Shown: in pieces, positions 1 to 7,535 of the stretch
Numbering within the stretch: position 1 is the stretch's first letter
How the letters are laid out: every line of letters begins with the position of its first letter
Source of the DNA: Methanocella arvoryzae MRE50
GTDB taxonomy: Archaea; Halobacteriota; Methanocellia; Methanocellales; Methanocellaceae
Direction of reading: 5' to 3'
DNA: 64,000 nt
Assembly: GCF_000063445.1 (NCBI RefSeq)
Contig: NC_009464.1
Coordinates: 1,550,001-1,614,000, forward strand
The notes under the pieces: model-generated
Databases searched by the model: none
What the model was told of the DNA's origin: nothing
Seen by the model: the letters and a program-made list of their open reading frames with translations, nothing else
Translations under genes and position numbers: made by a program

Positions 1-61
1 CTGCACAGAATGCGGCACATGCAAGGGATACTGCCCGATAGGCGCCATCAGGGAGGACTGA
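1..61 (+). CDS. C-terminal end of a 4Fe-4S ferredoxin-type protein (partial)
   Basis: The first bases read in frame 2 as the end of an iron-sulfur domain: CTECGTCKGYCPIGAIRED then stop at 59-61. The spacing C-x2-C-x2-C-x3-CP is the classic 4Fe-4S ferredoxin motif. Only about 19 residues lie in the window, so the full protein may be a small ferredoxin or the ferredoxin tail of a larger enzyme. The stop is two bases before the TTG start of the next gene, and the bases coding its last residues form that gene's GGAGG ribosome site. The two are probably one operon, with the ferredoxin a plausible electron partner of the flavoprotein. Confidence 0.75.
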   Translation, partial: CTECGTCKGYCPIGAIRED

Positions 62-63
62 AG

Positions 64-1287
64 TTGAAGATAGCAGTGATCGGCGCCGGGCTGGGCGGCC
101 TGCTCTCTGCGGCCGCCCTGTCTAAAGAGCACGACGTCACGGTATACGAGCAGCTGGACATGTACGGCGGCCGTTTCACAAACCTGCCTTACAAGGGTTT
201 CCAGCTCACCACGGGCGCTTTCCACATGATACCCCATGGCCCGACCGGCCCGCTGGCTCTTCTGCTGAAAGACGTGGGCGCCGACGTCGAGATCGTCAGG
301 TCGAAGCCTGAGGGTACCGTCCTGATGCAGGACGGCAAGCTGGTCAGCGCCATGAACTTCGTCGACGTGCTGTCGCCGGCGACCAAGCTGAAGGTGCCGC
401 TGCTGGCGATGAAGGCTCTCGGCCAGAAAACAGGCACCGCCGCAGATTTCCTCAAAGGCTTCCCGGACATGCTGCCCCTCGCAGACAGCTTCTGCGGATG
501 GGCGCTCTCGGCTACCGCCGCTAACACTCCGATGGAAGAGATCGCCGCGATCCTGAAGAACATGCAGAAGTACGGTATGCCTGGAATACCCATGGGAGGC
601 TGCAGCGGCGTCGTCGACGCGCTCGCAGGCGTGGTAGAGGACAACGGCGGCCGCATCAACCTGAGCACCAGGGTGGACGCGGTCAAGGTAGAGGACGGCA
701 GGGCTACGGGCGTATCCGTGGCCGGACAGAATGTCCCGGTCGACGCGGTCATCTCCAACATCGGGCACCAGCTGACCTCTAAGCTTTACGACCGGAAGTA
801 CCTGGAGCCGAAGTACGCCGAAGTGCTGACGAAGGTAAAGCCTTCGGCCGGCATCAAGATCTGCCTCGCGGCGGAAGAGCCCCTCGTCGGCCACCCCGGC
901 GTGCTGTTCACCCCGTATACCAGGAGGGTGAACGGCATCAACGAGGTCACCCACACGGATCCTTCTTTAGCCCCGAAGGGCATGCACCTCACCATGTCCC
1001 ACCAGACCTTGCGGAGTGCCGACATGCAGCAGGAAATTAAGCTCGGCCTGGAGGACTTGAAGAAGATTTTCCCCGGCAAGAAGTACTCGGTGCTTATGGT
1101 CCAGTCCTACAAGGACGACTGGCCGGTCAACCGCATTTCCTCCGGCTACGACCTCGGCAACCTGACGCCGGTCAAAGGCCTCTTCGTGGTAGGCGACGGC
1201 GCCAAGGGCAAGGGAGGCATTGAGGTAGAGGGCGTCGCGCTCGGCGTGCGGAACATGCTCGAATTATTCGAGAAAGCGTACGGATAG
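64..1287 (+). CDS. FAD-dependent oxidoreductase of the phytoene desaturase-like family
   Basis: A 407-residue flavoprotein. Residues 3-16 form the N-terminal FAD-binding beta-alpha-beta fold (IAVIGAGLGGLLSA). The C-terminal stretch GLFVVGDGAKGKGGIEVEG closes the FAD site. This arrangement is typical of NAD(P)/FAD amine-oxidase or phytoene-desaturase-like enzymes, which oxidise or reduce isoprenoid chains; the substrate here is unknown. I chose the TTG at 64 because GGAGG lies 7 bases upstream and because starting there places the dinucleotide-binding fold at residue 3. An ATG at 10 would add 18 residues that overlap the ferredoxin gene. It probably forms an operon with the ferredoxin-type gene just upstream. 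In methanogens such enzymes are candidates for membrane lipid or carotenoid-like saturation steps; that is inference. Confidence 0.8.
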   Translation: MKIAVIGAGLGGLLSAAALSKEHDVTVYEQLDMYGGRFTNLPYKGFQLTTGAFHMIPHGPTGPLALLLKDVGADVEIVRSKPEGTVLMQDGKLVSAMNFVDVLSPATKLKVPLLAMKALGQKTGTAADFLKGFPDMLPLADSFCGWALSATAANTPMEEIAAILKNMQKYGMPGIPMGGCSGVVDALAGVVEDNGGRINLSTRVDAVKVEDGRATGVSVAGQNVPVDAVISNIGHQLTSKLYDRKYLEPKYAEVLTKVKPSAGIKICLAAEEPLVGHPGVLFTPYTRRVNGINEVTHTDPSLAPKGMHLTMSHQTLRSADMQQEIKLGLEDLKKIFPGKKYSVLMVQSYKDDWPVNRISSGYDLGNLTPVKGLFVVGDGAKGKGGIEVEGVALGVRNMLELFEKAYG

Positions 1288-1355
1288 ATGGAATCCGGGC
1301 TCCTGGCCTCGATTGAGCCAGCCTGCGAGCACGAGCGGGCAATGTCCGCCCGTTT

Positions 1356-2075
1356 TCACGCCTGCGCTTCCTTTCTGGCCGACTGTGCCGGCTCCGCTTC
1401 GCCGTGTGCCTTTGGCACGTAGTTATGGAACTCGTTGACCTCGTGCTCTATCGTGAGATACCAGCCCCAGGCCTCGCCCTGCTCGATGTTTGCCTTGATC
1501 CAGCCCGGCACGGTTTCTTTGCGGGCCCAGTCCCGCTGGAGTTCGCATCCGACCCCGTTCCACGTCGTCAGCTGTGCCCCGGCCTGAACCGCGCGGTTCA
1601 GGGCTGCCTGATGCGATTCTATCGAGGTGCCTCCCAGGCAATCGATGACCGGATACACTTCGTAGCCTTCCTTCAAAGCGTCGAGCGCGGGGAATATCAG
1701 GCAGGCTTCCGTCCACAGCGCAGCCATGAGCAGCTTCTTGCGGCCGGTCGCCTTGACCGCGTTAACAAATTCCTCGTCCTCCCACGAGTTTATGGTCGTC
1801 CTGTCGATCTCCCGCACTTCCGGGATTATGCTGCGTAGCTGTGGAATCGTTGGCGGGTTCACGCCGTTAGTGACGTTGACCGTGGTGAGGATAATCGGAA
1901 GCCCGAAGTTCTTCGCGATTTTTGTGAGCGCGACGACGTTGTCAATCATTCGCTGGCGGTCCATCGACTTTGTCGTAAATATTTGCGGAGGCTGGTAGTC
2001 GATGAGGATCAGCACACAGTTTTTCGGCGTAAGGAGGTGATCTTCCTCCTGATTTCGGACAGGTAGAGACGTCAT
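1356..2075 (-). CDS. Isochorismatase-family cysteine hydrolase (YcaC-like)
   Basis: About 239 residues. It has the isochorismatase-like fold: the catalytic Asp in LILIDYQ (residue 26), a Lys in the GRKKLL strand and the nucleophilic Cys in LWTEACL. The start MTSLPVRNQEEDHLLTP resembles the N-terminus usual for YcaC-type members; a frame extension to 2090 adds only five residues. These enzymes hydrolyse amide or related bonds of small molecules, and YcaC itself has no settled substrate. The C-terminal tail is Ala/Glu rich. The gene converges on the flavoprotein and stands alone. Function beyond the family is not supported. Confidence 0.8.
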   Translation of the reverse strand: MTSLPVRNQEEDHLLTPKNCVLILIDYQPPQIFTTKSMDRQRMIDNVVALTKIAKNFGLPIILTTVNVTNGVNPPTIPQLRSIIPEVREIDRTTINSWEDEEFVNAVKATGRKKLLMAALWTEACLIFPALDALKEGYEVYPVIDCLGGTSIESHQAALNRAVQAGAQLTTWNGVGCELQRDWARKETVPGWIKANIEQGEAWGWYLTIEHEVNEFHNYVPKAHGEAEPAQSARKEAQA

Positions 2076-2270
2076 AGAATCATCATGCAATAAACAGTGC
2101 CTGAAATGTTAATTTTAAGCCCAATTTTCTCATTTCTCGCTTGCCCTGACCGTAAGGCCATGCTCCGGGCGGGCATGGCTTTCACAGGGTCCCGTGGTGG
2201 CACAGCGATGCCTTGAGAAGGCCGGAGCATTTAACTCCTGAGAGCCCGGGAGTGCCGGAGAAGGATCAGG

Positions 2271-2432
2271 ATAAGCTCAGACGATTTACCGCTATGCCCC
2301 GAGTGCGTCGCCAGGCCTGCAGACGGCAAGACCTACAAGGATAAGTACGGCGAGAGTCTGGCCTTGGAGTTCGATATTGAGCGATCTCGGCCGGCAGTGA
2401 CTCCGAACATTTGTCGCCAAGGTTGTTCCTGA
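2271..2432 (+). pseudogene. Possible decayed reading frame with a CxxC motif in a 430-base intergenic region
   Basis: The stretch from 2091 to 2503 has no convincing gene. One frame is open from upstream of 2271 to a TGA at 2430-2432 and contains LCPECVARPADGKTYKDKYG, which looks like half of a small zinc-binding protein. I find no ATG, GTG or TTG in frame with it. It may be a relic or chance. Confidence 0.2.
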
Positions 2433-2466
2433 GCAGCCGGTCGCCCGGGTAAAACGCAACTCAAAG

Positions 2467-2474
2467 TTTATATC
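2467..2474 (+). promoter_or_regulatory. Archaeal TATA box of the tRNA-Arg gene
   Basis: TTTATATC lies about 33 bases before the 5' end of tRNA-Arg. That spacing fits an archaeal TATA box with transcription starting a few bases upstream of the tRNA. Confidence 0.55.
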
Positions 2475-2503
2475 TAAGTGAGTGCATTAGTGATCGTCAA
2501 AAC

Positions 2504-2575
2504 GCCCCTATAGGGTAGTGGATATCCTTGGAGCCTCCGGAGCTCTAGACCGGGGTTCGAATCCCCGTGGGGGCG
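2504..2575 (+). tRNA. tRNA-Arg (anticodon CCG)
   Basis: The 72-nt sequence folds as a tRNA. Its 7-bp acceptor is GCCCCTA with TGGGGGC, and the T arm is CGGGG-TTCGAAT-CCCCG. The anticodon arm is GGAGC-CTCCGGA-GCTCT, giving anticodon CCG that reads CGG. The discriminator is G and CCA is not encoded. The D stem is weak and can pair in two registers (GGGT with ATCC, or AGGG with TCCT), and the variable loop has only four bases. The identity rests on the anticodon loop, where U33 is in place. Confidence 0.78.
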
Positions 2576-2598
2576 CTAAAAGTTTTAAAGGGGCTCTC

Positions 2599-2622
2599 GG
2601 GGGACTTTTTCAAAAGTCCCCC
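2599..2622 (+). terminator. Hairpin just 3' of tRNA-Arg
   Basis: GGGGGACTTTT and AAAAGTCCCCC form a near-perfect stem with a two-base loop, 24 bases after the tRNA. It could act as a terminator or be a mobile palindromic repeat. Similar G-run/T-run hairpins occur at 2690 and 16561. Confidence 0.5.
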
Positions 2623-2689
2623 TGAGTCTCGACACTCGAATAAGCCCTGAAAGGGCACTTTTATAGTGATGTTTTTGAGGGGGTGACGA

Positions 2690-2717
2690 GGGGGGGCTTT
2701 TTACAAAAAGCCCCCCT
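2690..2717. terminator. Second G-rich hairpin between tRNA-Arg and the convergent lipoprotein gene
   Basis: A run of seven G, CTTTTT, a short loop, AAAAAG and seven C form a long stable stem. It lies between convergent genes, where it could end transcription from both sides. Its make-up matches the hairpin at 2599-2622. Confidence 0.5.
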
Positions 2718-2764
2718 AACACCATACAGGGATAACTTTTTTAAATGACTCCCGGGTGCAGCTT

Positions 2765-3457
2765 TCAGTCTCTCTTTCTCCCGGCGGCCATCAGCCCGTA
2801 CCCGCACAGCACTGCCAGCAGCGCTACGATCGCCCCGAATCCGGGCGCCTTAGGCACTTCACTCTTCGCGTACAGGCGATCCATGCTGGCCATGGTCTTG
2901 CCGTTGAAGTGCCACTCTGCCTTGTTGCCCTTGATCTCGTTGGCGTTGGAGTCCACGATCTTGCCCGGCATCTCCAGGTAGTAGTCGAAGGTGATGGCGC
3001 TCAGCATCGCGTCGGACATGTTGGCGAATTCTGAGCTGGAGGGCATCTGGCCGGACGAATCGTCGTCGCCCATGGACATCTCGTAGAGGAGGAAGTCTCC
3101 GTCCCGGCTTATCTTAATGCCGCTGTCTGCGGAGGGAACGATCGAGCCCTTGAGGTCGATGATCATCTTCACATGGTCGCCGGACCATTCCTCGCTGTAG
3201 TCCACGGTATTGCCGGCCGTGCTTCCGTCCAGAGATTTAGTGTAGTTGGAGAGGATGTATTCTTTCATGCTGGAATACCCCTCGCTCTGGATGTTCTGGG
3301 CCATCAGGTTGTAGACGTACGAGGTCGTGTTGATCTCCATCTTCAGGTTGCTGATGTTGCCGCTTTTGTCGACTTTCGTGTACATGGCCACGTTCAGGCA
3401 CCCGCTGATCAGGACGACTGCCAGCAGGACTGGTATGAGTAATAGGAGCTTTTTCAT
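2765..3457 (-). CDS. Surface lipoprotein with a C-terminal PGF-CTERM-like anchor
   Basis: A 230-residue exported protein. Residues 1-20 are a lipoprotein signal ending in the lipobox LISGC, so Cys20 is the likely lipidated residue. The middle is hydrophilic, rich in Ser, Asp and N-glycosylation sequons, and matches nothing I recognise. The last 28 residues read APGFGAIVALLAVLCGYG plus a short basic tail: Pro-Gly-Phe, a hydrophobic helix, then RKR. That is the layout of PGF-CTERM signals cut by archaeosortase A in other archaea. A protein with both a lipobox and a PGF-like C-terminus is unusual, because either alone would hold it at the membrane. No operon partner is seen. Confidence 0.75.
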   Translation of the reverse strand: MKKLLLLIPVLLAVVLISGCLNVAMYTKVDKSGNISNLKMEINTTSYVYNLMAQNIQSEGYSSMKEYILSNYTKSLDGSTAGNTVDYSEEWSGDHVKMIIDLKGSIVPSADSGIKISRDGDFLLYEMSMGDDDSSGQMPSSSEFANMSDAMLSAITFDYYLEMPGKIVDSNANEIKGNKAEWHFNGKTMASMDRLYAKSEVPKAPGFGAIVALLAVLCGYGLMAAGRKRD

Positions 3458-3624
3458 TAACCCACCACAGAATCATAGGTCATGCTGGGAAATAAACGCT
3501 TCCCAGGTCAGGTCACGTTCCCCGCGTTGCATTGGGCCGTGAAAAACCGGGCGATGTTTTGTTGGCATGCAGGGCATTCTTCCGTATGATCAATATCCGT
3601 GTTGCAGATACTCAGGAGGTTATT

Positions 3625-4167
3625 ATGGAGAACGTGGATAGTTCGGCGGTCAGGAAGGACCCGTCCGAAAAGGTAGCGAAACCGCTGGCACCTGGTGCCA
3701 GAGCGCCAGATTTCGCCTTGCGTGCCGGGCATGACCAGATTGTGAAGCTGAGCGACTACAAGGGCAGGCCGTTGGTCCTCGTGTTCTACCCGGCAGATTT
3801 CAGCCCGGTCTGCACGGATGAGCTGGCGCTGTTCAATGAGGTGCTCCCCGAGTTCGAGCGGTACGGGGCCTCGATCGTGGGCATTTCGGTGGATGGCATC
3901 TGGAGCCACCAGGCCTTTGCGAAAAGCCGGAACCTCCGCTTTCCTTTGTTATCCGATTTCGAGCCGAAGGGGGAAGTTTCCCGGGCTTACGGCGTCTACA
4001 GGGAGACGGATGGGATGAGCGAGCGGGCGCTGTTCTTGATCGACGGCGACGGCATCATCCGGTGGAGCTACATATCCCCGCTGAAGGTGAACCCGGGCGC
4101 CGACGGGGTCCTCAAGGCGCTGGAAGACCTGAAGGCCGGAGGCGAGAGGGCTGCCGCAACAGTATGA
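3625..4167 (+). CDS. Peroxiredoxin (AhpC/TSA, BCP-like)
   Basis: A 180-residue thioredoxin-fold peroxidase that would reduce hydrogen peroxide or organic peroxides. The active-site stretch PADFSPVCTDELALF carries the peroxidatic Cys within the P-x3-T/S-x2-C pattern. I chose the ATG at 3625 because AGGAGG lies just upstream; a longer frame from 3532 lacks such a site and has no family similarity. The gene ends at TGA 4165-4167, inside a perfect 22-bp palindrome. A DsbA-like thioredoxin domain follows in another frame with no normal start. The two may be a natural pair, with the DsbA protein as reductant or partner, or one fused gene split by a +1 shift. Confidence 0.85.
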   Translation: MENVDSSAVRKDPSEKVAKPLAPGARAPDFALRAGHDQIVKLSDYKGRPLVLVFYPADFSPVCTDELALFNEVLPEFERYGASIVGISVDGIWSHQAFAKSRNLRFPLLSDFEPKGEVSRAYGVYRETDGMSERALFLIDGDGIIRWSYISPLKVNPGADGVLKALEDLKAGGERAAATV

Positions 4168-4714
4168 GGCGCCTCATACTGAGGCGCCGAGGCTCGTCCG
4201 GCCGGTCGGCCCGGAAGACCATACGCATGGGCCGGAAAACGCCCCCGCCACTCTCGTAGAGTACGGCGATTTCGAGTGCCCGCACTGTGGGAGGGCTCAT
4301 CCGGTCATCAAAGAGGTCCGGCGCAGGCTTGGCGACAGGCTGCGCTTTGCCTTCCGCCACTTTCCCATGACACAGGTGCACCCGCACTCCATGCTGGCGG
4401 CAGAGGCCGCTGAGGCTGCTGCAGCGCAGGGAAAGTTCTGGGAGATGCACGACGTGCTCTTCGAGCACCAGGATGCCCTGGAAGCCGAAGACCTGAAGCG
4501 CTATGCCGCAGGCCTGAAGCTGGACACGGGCAGATTCAACGGCGAGCTTGATAGCCATGTCTATGAAGAAGGAATCCGCAGGCAGTTCCTGGAGGGCGTG
4601 CGCAGCGGAGTAAATGGCACCCCGTCGTTCTTTATCAACGGGGCGCGGTACGACGGCCCCCCGGAAAGGGATTCACTGATAAAGGCGATTGAGGAATGTA
4701 TCGCCGGCAAATGA
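4151..4714 (+). CDS. DsbA-family thioredoxin-fold protein, start uncertain
   Basis: The frame codes for a DsbA-like domain. The redox motif CPHC sits in LVEYGDFECPHCGRAHPV, followed by FRHFPMTQVHPHS, a helical insert and the cis-proline stretch GVNGTPSFFING. It would exchange disulfides, probably in the cytoplasm, since no signal peptide is seen. The homologous region begins at least 60 residues before the first in-frame ATG (4367). Upstream the frame is open only back to a TGA at 4130-4132 and holds no ATG, GTG or TTG. A CTG at 4151 with GGAGG 8 bases upstream is the only plausible start. Otherwise a one-base shift near 4133-4164 would fuse it to the peroxiredoxin. The ATG at 4164, which overlaps the previous stop, is in a wrong frame that ends at 4259. 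Confidence 0.65.
   Translation: MPQQYEAPHTEAPRLVRPVGPEDHTHGPENAPATLVEYGDFECPHCGRAHPVIKEVRRRLGDRLRFAFRHFPMTQVHPHSMLAAEAAEAAAAQGKFWEMHDVLFEHQDALEAEDLKRYAAGLKLDTGRFNGELDSHVYEEGIRRQFLEGVRSGVNGTPSFFINGARYDGPPERDSLIKAIEECIAGK
4160..4181. repeat. Perfect 22-bp palindrome over the peroxiredoxin stop codon
   Basis: CAGTATGAGGC is followed directly by its reverse complement GCCTCATACTG. The palindrome spans the peroxiredoxin stop and the expected start of the DsbA-like gene. It could be a regulator site or an RNA hairpin. Confidence 0.85.
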
Positions 4715-4735
4715 GGCGGCCGGCCTGTTACGCGA

Positions 4736-4743
4736 AACTATAT
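4736..4743 (+). promoter_or_regulatory. TATA box of the MFS exporter gene
   Basis: ACTATATA lies 37 bases before the exporter ATG, giving a predicted short leader of about ten bases. Confidence 0.45.
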
Positions 4744-4779
4744 ACTCTATCGTGCCGTTTGCTGTGATAGAGTGACGGT

Positions 4780-6198
4780 ATGCAGCAGGCACAGCAGGAG
4801 CAGATCCCGGAACAGGTGTACAGAAACAGGTACAAGATCATGCTGGTGGTGCTCCCCAGCATCTTCATGTCGGTCATAGACGGCACGGTTACCAATATCG
4901 CGCTTCCTACGATCACTTCCTACTTCAACGTAGACGTCGCGCTGTCGCAGTGGGTGATCACCGGTTACCTCCTCACCATCACCAGCCTGTTGCTCGTGTT
5001 CGGCAAGATCTCCGAGCGCACAGGTAAAATCCCCATATTCATCGCAGGCTTCGCGATCTTCACCGTCAGCTCTCTGGCCTGTGGCCTGGCGCCTAACCTC
5101 CCGGTGCTCATCGGCTGCCGGGTACTGCAGGCCGTCGGCGGTGCCATGGTGTTCAGCATCAGCGGCGCCATCCTCTTTCAGGCTTTCCCCGTCAAAGAGA
5201 GGGGCAGGGCTATGGGCTACATCGGCTCAACCGTCGCAATAGGCGGCATCATGGGCCCGGTGGTCGGCGGGTTCCTGGTCAGCACCCTGGGCTGGCAGTA
5301 CATTTTCCTGATCAACGTGCCCATCGGCGTTGTCGTGCTCCTGGCCGCGCTGGCTTACCTGCGGATGCCGGAGACGAAGTACGAAGAGGCCGGGTTTGAC
5401 TGGGCGGGCACCGGGGCCCTCGTCACCGCGATGACCTCGCTGGTCCTGTGCCTGGGACAGCTGGCGGATACGGCAGCCATCACCCCGCCCATCGTCGCGC
5501 TCGCCGCCATTTTCGCCGTCTCCCTCACCGCCTTCGTGTGGATCGAGAGCCGGGCCAGATCGCCTATCCTCGACCTGGAAGTGTTCCGGATCAAGAACTT
5601 CACCCTGCCCTGCCTGAGCATGCTCCTCTTCTTCGTCGGCAGCTTTACTGTTACAATAGTGGGGCCGTTCTACTTCGAGGGCGTCATGGGCTTCACCCCT
5701 GCACAGGTAGGCATGTTTTTCCTGATCAACCCCATCATCATGATGATCGGGGCGCCGATCGGCGGGTGGCTCTACGACAAGCACCACTCGAAGTACTACA
5801 GCACTGCTGGCATGCTGATCATCACGGCGGCGATGTTCCTCTACGCCTACGCAGCTTACATTGCGAGCATCCCGGCCATCATCGCCGGCATGGTCCTCCT
5901 CGGCATTGGCGGCGCCCTGTTCCAGAGCCCCAACAATACGGAGCTGATGAGCGCCCTCCCCCGCCAGAAGCTCGGCATCGCCTCCAGCGTCTCCAGTACC
6001 GTGAGAAACCTCGGCTTCACCCTGGGCACGTCGTTCGCCGTACTGCTCCTGACAGTACAGTTCAGCCTCGCCGGCTACCATGGCCAGATCCTCGAAGCCG
6101 ACCACAGCCTCCTCATCCCCGTCGTCGCGATCACAATGGCCGCCGGCGGCGTAATATGCCTGATGTCCGCCATAGCTTCGCTGCTAAGGAACGTCTGA
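4780..6198 (+). CDS. MFS drug-type exporter, DHA2 (EmrB/QacA) family
   Basis: A 472-residue integral membrane protein whose hydrophobicity fits 14 transmembrane helices, the usual number for DHA2 exporters. The first helix carries the family signature SVIDGTVTNIALPTI. Next come LSQWVITGYLL and a loop resembling motif A (FGKISERTGKIPIF), then RVLQAVGGAM in helix 4 and a conserved GPVVGGFL motif in helix 5. Such proteins expel toxic compounds by proton antiport; the substrate cannot be read from sequence. It is preceded by its own TATA box and followed by a repeat block, so it is probably transcribed alone. Confidence 0.88.
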   Translation: MQQAQQEQIPEQVYRNRYKIMLVVLPSIFMSVIDGTVTNIALPTITSYFNVDVALSQWVITGYLLTITSLLLVFGKISERTGKIPIFIAGFAIFTVSSLACGLAPNLPVLIGCRVLQAVGGAMVFSISGAILFQAFPVKERGRAMGYIGSTVAIGGIMGPVVGGFLVSTLGWQYIFLINVPIGVVVLLAALAYLRMPETKYEEAGFDWAGTGALVTAMTSLVLCLGQLADTAAITPPIVALAAIFAVSLTAFVWIESRARSPILDLEVFRIKNFTLPCLSMLLFFVGSFTVTIVGPFYFEGVMGFTPAQVGMFFLINPIIMMIGAPIGGWLYDKHHSKYYSTAGMLIITAAMFLYAYAAYIASIPAIIAGMVLLGIGGALFQSPNNTELMSALPRQKLGIASSVSSTVRNLGFTLGTSFAVLLLTVQFSLAGYHGQILEADHSLLIPVVAITMAAGGVICLMSAIASLLRNV

Positions 6199-6224
6199 AA
6201 AACAAACCACGGCGGGCACGGCGA

Positions 6225-6535
6225 CGGTTCACCACAGAGGCACAGAGAAACACAGAGAACGGTTCACCACAGAGGCACAGAGAAACACAGAGAACGGTTC
6301 ACCACAGAGGCACAGAGAAACACAGAGAACGGTTCACCACAGAGGCACAGAGAAACACAGAGACTTTCTAATTAGACAATTGAAGTATAATCGCCATGTT
6401 GAAATTCTCTGTGAGCCTCTGTGCCTCTGTGGTGAACCAATAACTCTGTGAGCCTCTGTGCGTCTCTGTGCCTCTGTGGTAAAACAGTACTCTATGAGCC
6501 TCTGTGCCTCTGTGGTAACTAGTTCGCTGTTTGCC
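6225..6535. repeat. Fold-back repeat of the CACAGAGGCACAGAG family
   Basis: Four exact tandem copies of a 35-bp unit start at 6225, 6260, 6295 and 6330 (core CACCACAGAGGCACAGAG). After an AT-rich centre near 6365-6395 come three degenerate copies in inverted orientation (CTCTGTGCCTCTGTGGT), so the whole block can fold back on itself. There are no unique spacers, which rules out CRISPR. The same design recurs at 57043 and 58111. Confidence 0.9.
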
Positions 6536-6562
6536 TCGGTGGTGAGTAATAAGGAGCTTGTT

Positions 6563-7453
6563 TTATTCGAGGAGCCACCCGATGTCGATGCCGTACTCGT
6601 CGGCCTCCATCCCGGGCTCGCCGTTTTTGGCGTGGTAGTCGGAGCAGGCGGTGAGTTTCAGGCCATAGCGTCGGGCCATTTCTATCGTTTTCATGTTGAG
6701 CTGCCTTTCCATCGTCAGGCGGGCGTATGGCTCGATGTTTCTTATAAACCGCATTTTGGTCTTCTGCCGGTACTTGCAGAGCTCGACTCCGGTGCCGCCG
6801 AGCTTTTTGAACTTCTTCAACACTGCGTCGGGCCGGGCGTATTCGAAGGGGTGGGCGAGGACGGGCAGGCCTCCTGCCGCTTTGATCAGCTCGATGCATT
6901 CGGCCATGGTGAGTTCGTAGGCTTTTTTAGTCTCCACTTCGGGGAGCCGGAAGATGGCGTACAGCTCTTCCTCGGGTATCTCGATGCCTGATCTGCGGGC
7001 GGTTTCGATGATCTCTGCGGCGATGTGGGGCTTGCCCACGATGGTGCCAGACACCCGCTTCCTGACGCTCTCGAATTTTACGGGCTCGATGCCCTCGTAT
7101 TTTTCGGCCAGGTAGGCGTTGACCCGGTCGAGGAGCCGCATCCGGGCTTCTACCCGGGCGTCCGCGAGCAGTTTGAGCTCGGTTTGCAGGGGGGCGTAGT
7201 CAGGGTCGATCCTCAGTCCCACTACGTGGACGTCGACGTGGCCGTCTTCGTTCCTGGTTGAGAACTCTACTCCGGGAATCAGGCGAATGCCGTGCTTTTC
7301 CGCTTCCCCGAAGGCTGCGGGGTAGCCGGCGACGGTGTCGTGATCGGTGATCGAGAGCAGGCGAATGCCAAGCTCTGAGGCCAGCTGAAATACTTCCGGG
7401 ACAGTCTTGCGGCCGTCAGAACAGGTAGTGTGGATGTGTGTGTCGATCTTCAT
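6563..7453 (-). CDS. PHP-domain metal-dependent phosphoesterase
   Basis: A 296-residue protein with the four PHP metal-binding motifs: DTHIHTTCSDG at the N-terminus, LSITDHDT, LAHPFEY in the last third and CSDYHAKNG near the C-terminus. An insert of about 100 residues lies between the second and third motifs. This is the layout of nucleoside 3',5'-bisphosphate phosphatases (YciV/RnaAM type), though a histidinol-phosphatase-like substrate cannot be excluded. I start at the internal ATG 7453, which puts the first His motif at residue 3 and has GAGG just upstream, rather than at 7471. The 3' end abuts the CACAGAG repeat block. Confidence 0.82.
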   Translation of the reverse strand: MKIDTHIHTTCSDGRKTVPEVFQLASELGIRLLSITDHDTVAGYPAAFGEAEKHGIRLIPGVEFSTRNEDGHVDVHVVGLRIDPDYAPLQTELKLLADARVEARMRLLDRVNAYLAEKYEGIEPVKFESVRKRVSGTIVGKPHIAAEIIETARRSGIEIPEEELYAIFRLPEVETKKAYELTMAECIELIKAAGGLPVLAHPFEYARPDAVLKKFKKLGGTGVELCKYRQKTKMRFIRNIEPYARLTMERQLNMKTIEMARRYGLKLTACSDYHAKNGEPGMEADEYGIDIGWLLE

Positions 7454-7535
7454 GAGCCCTCGCCGAGGCATCTAAAGATTAAGCATGATCAGACATATAT
7501 ATTTATGTCCGGCTCAGGGAGGAATGAAAAAGTGG

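Noticed and set aside
5227-6105. 292-codon open frame on the minus strand
   Set aside because: It is antisense to the MFS exporter, has His/Asp/Glu-rich low-complexity content, and arises from the G+C-rich codons of the real gene.
6225-6364. Four 35-bp tandem repeats that resemble a CRISPR array
   Set aside because: The copies are directly adjacent without unique spacers, and no cas genes are in the window.
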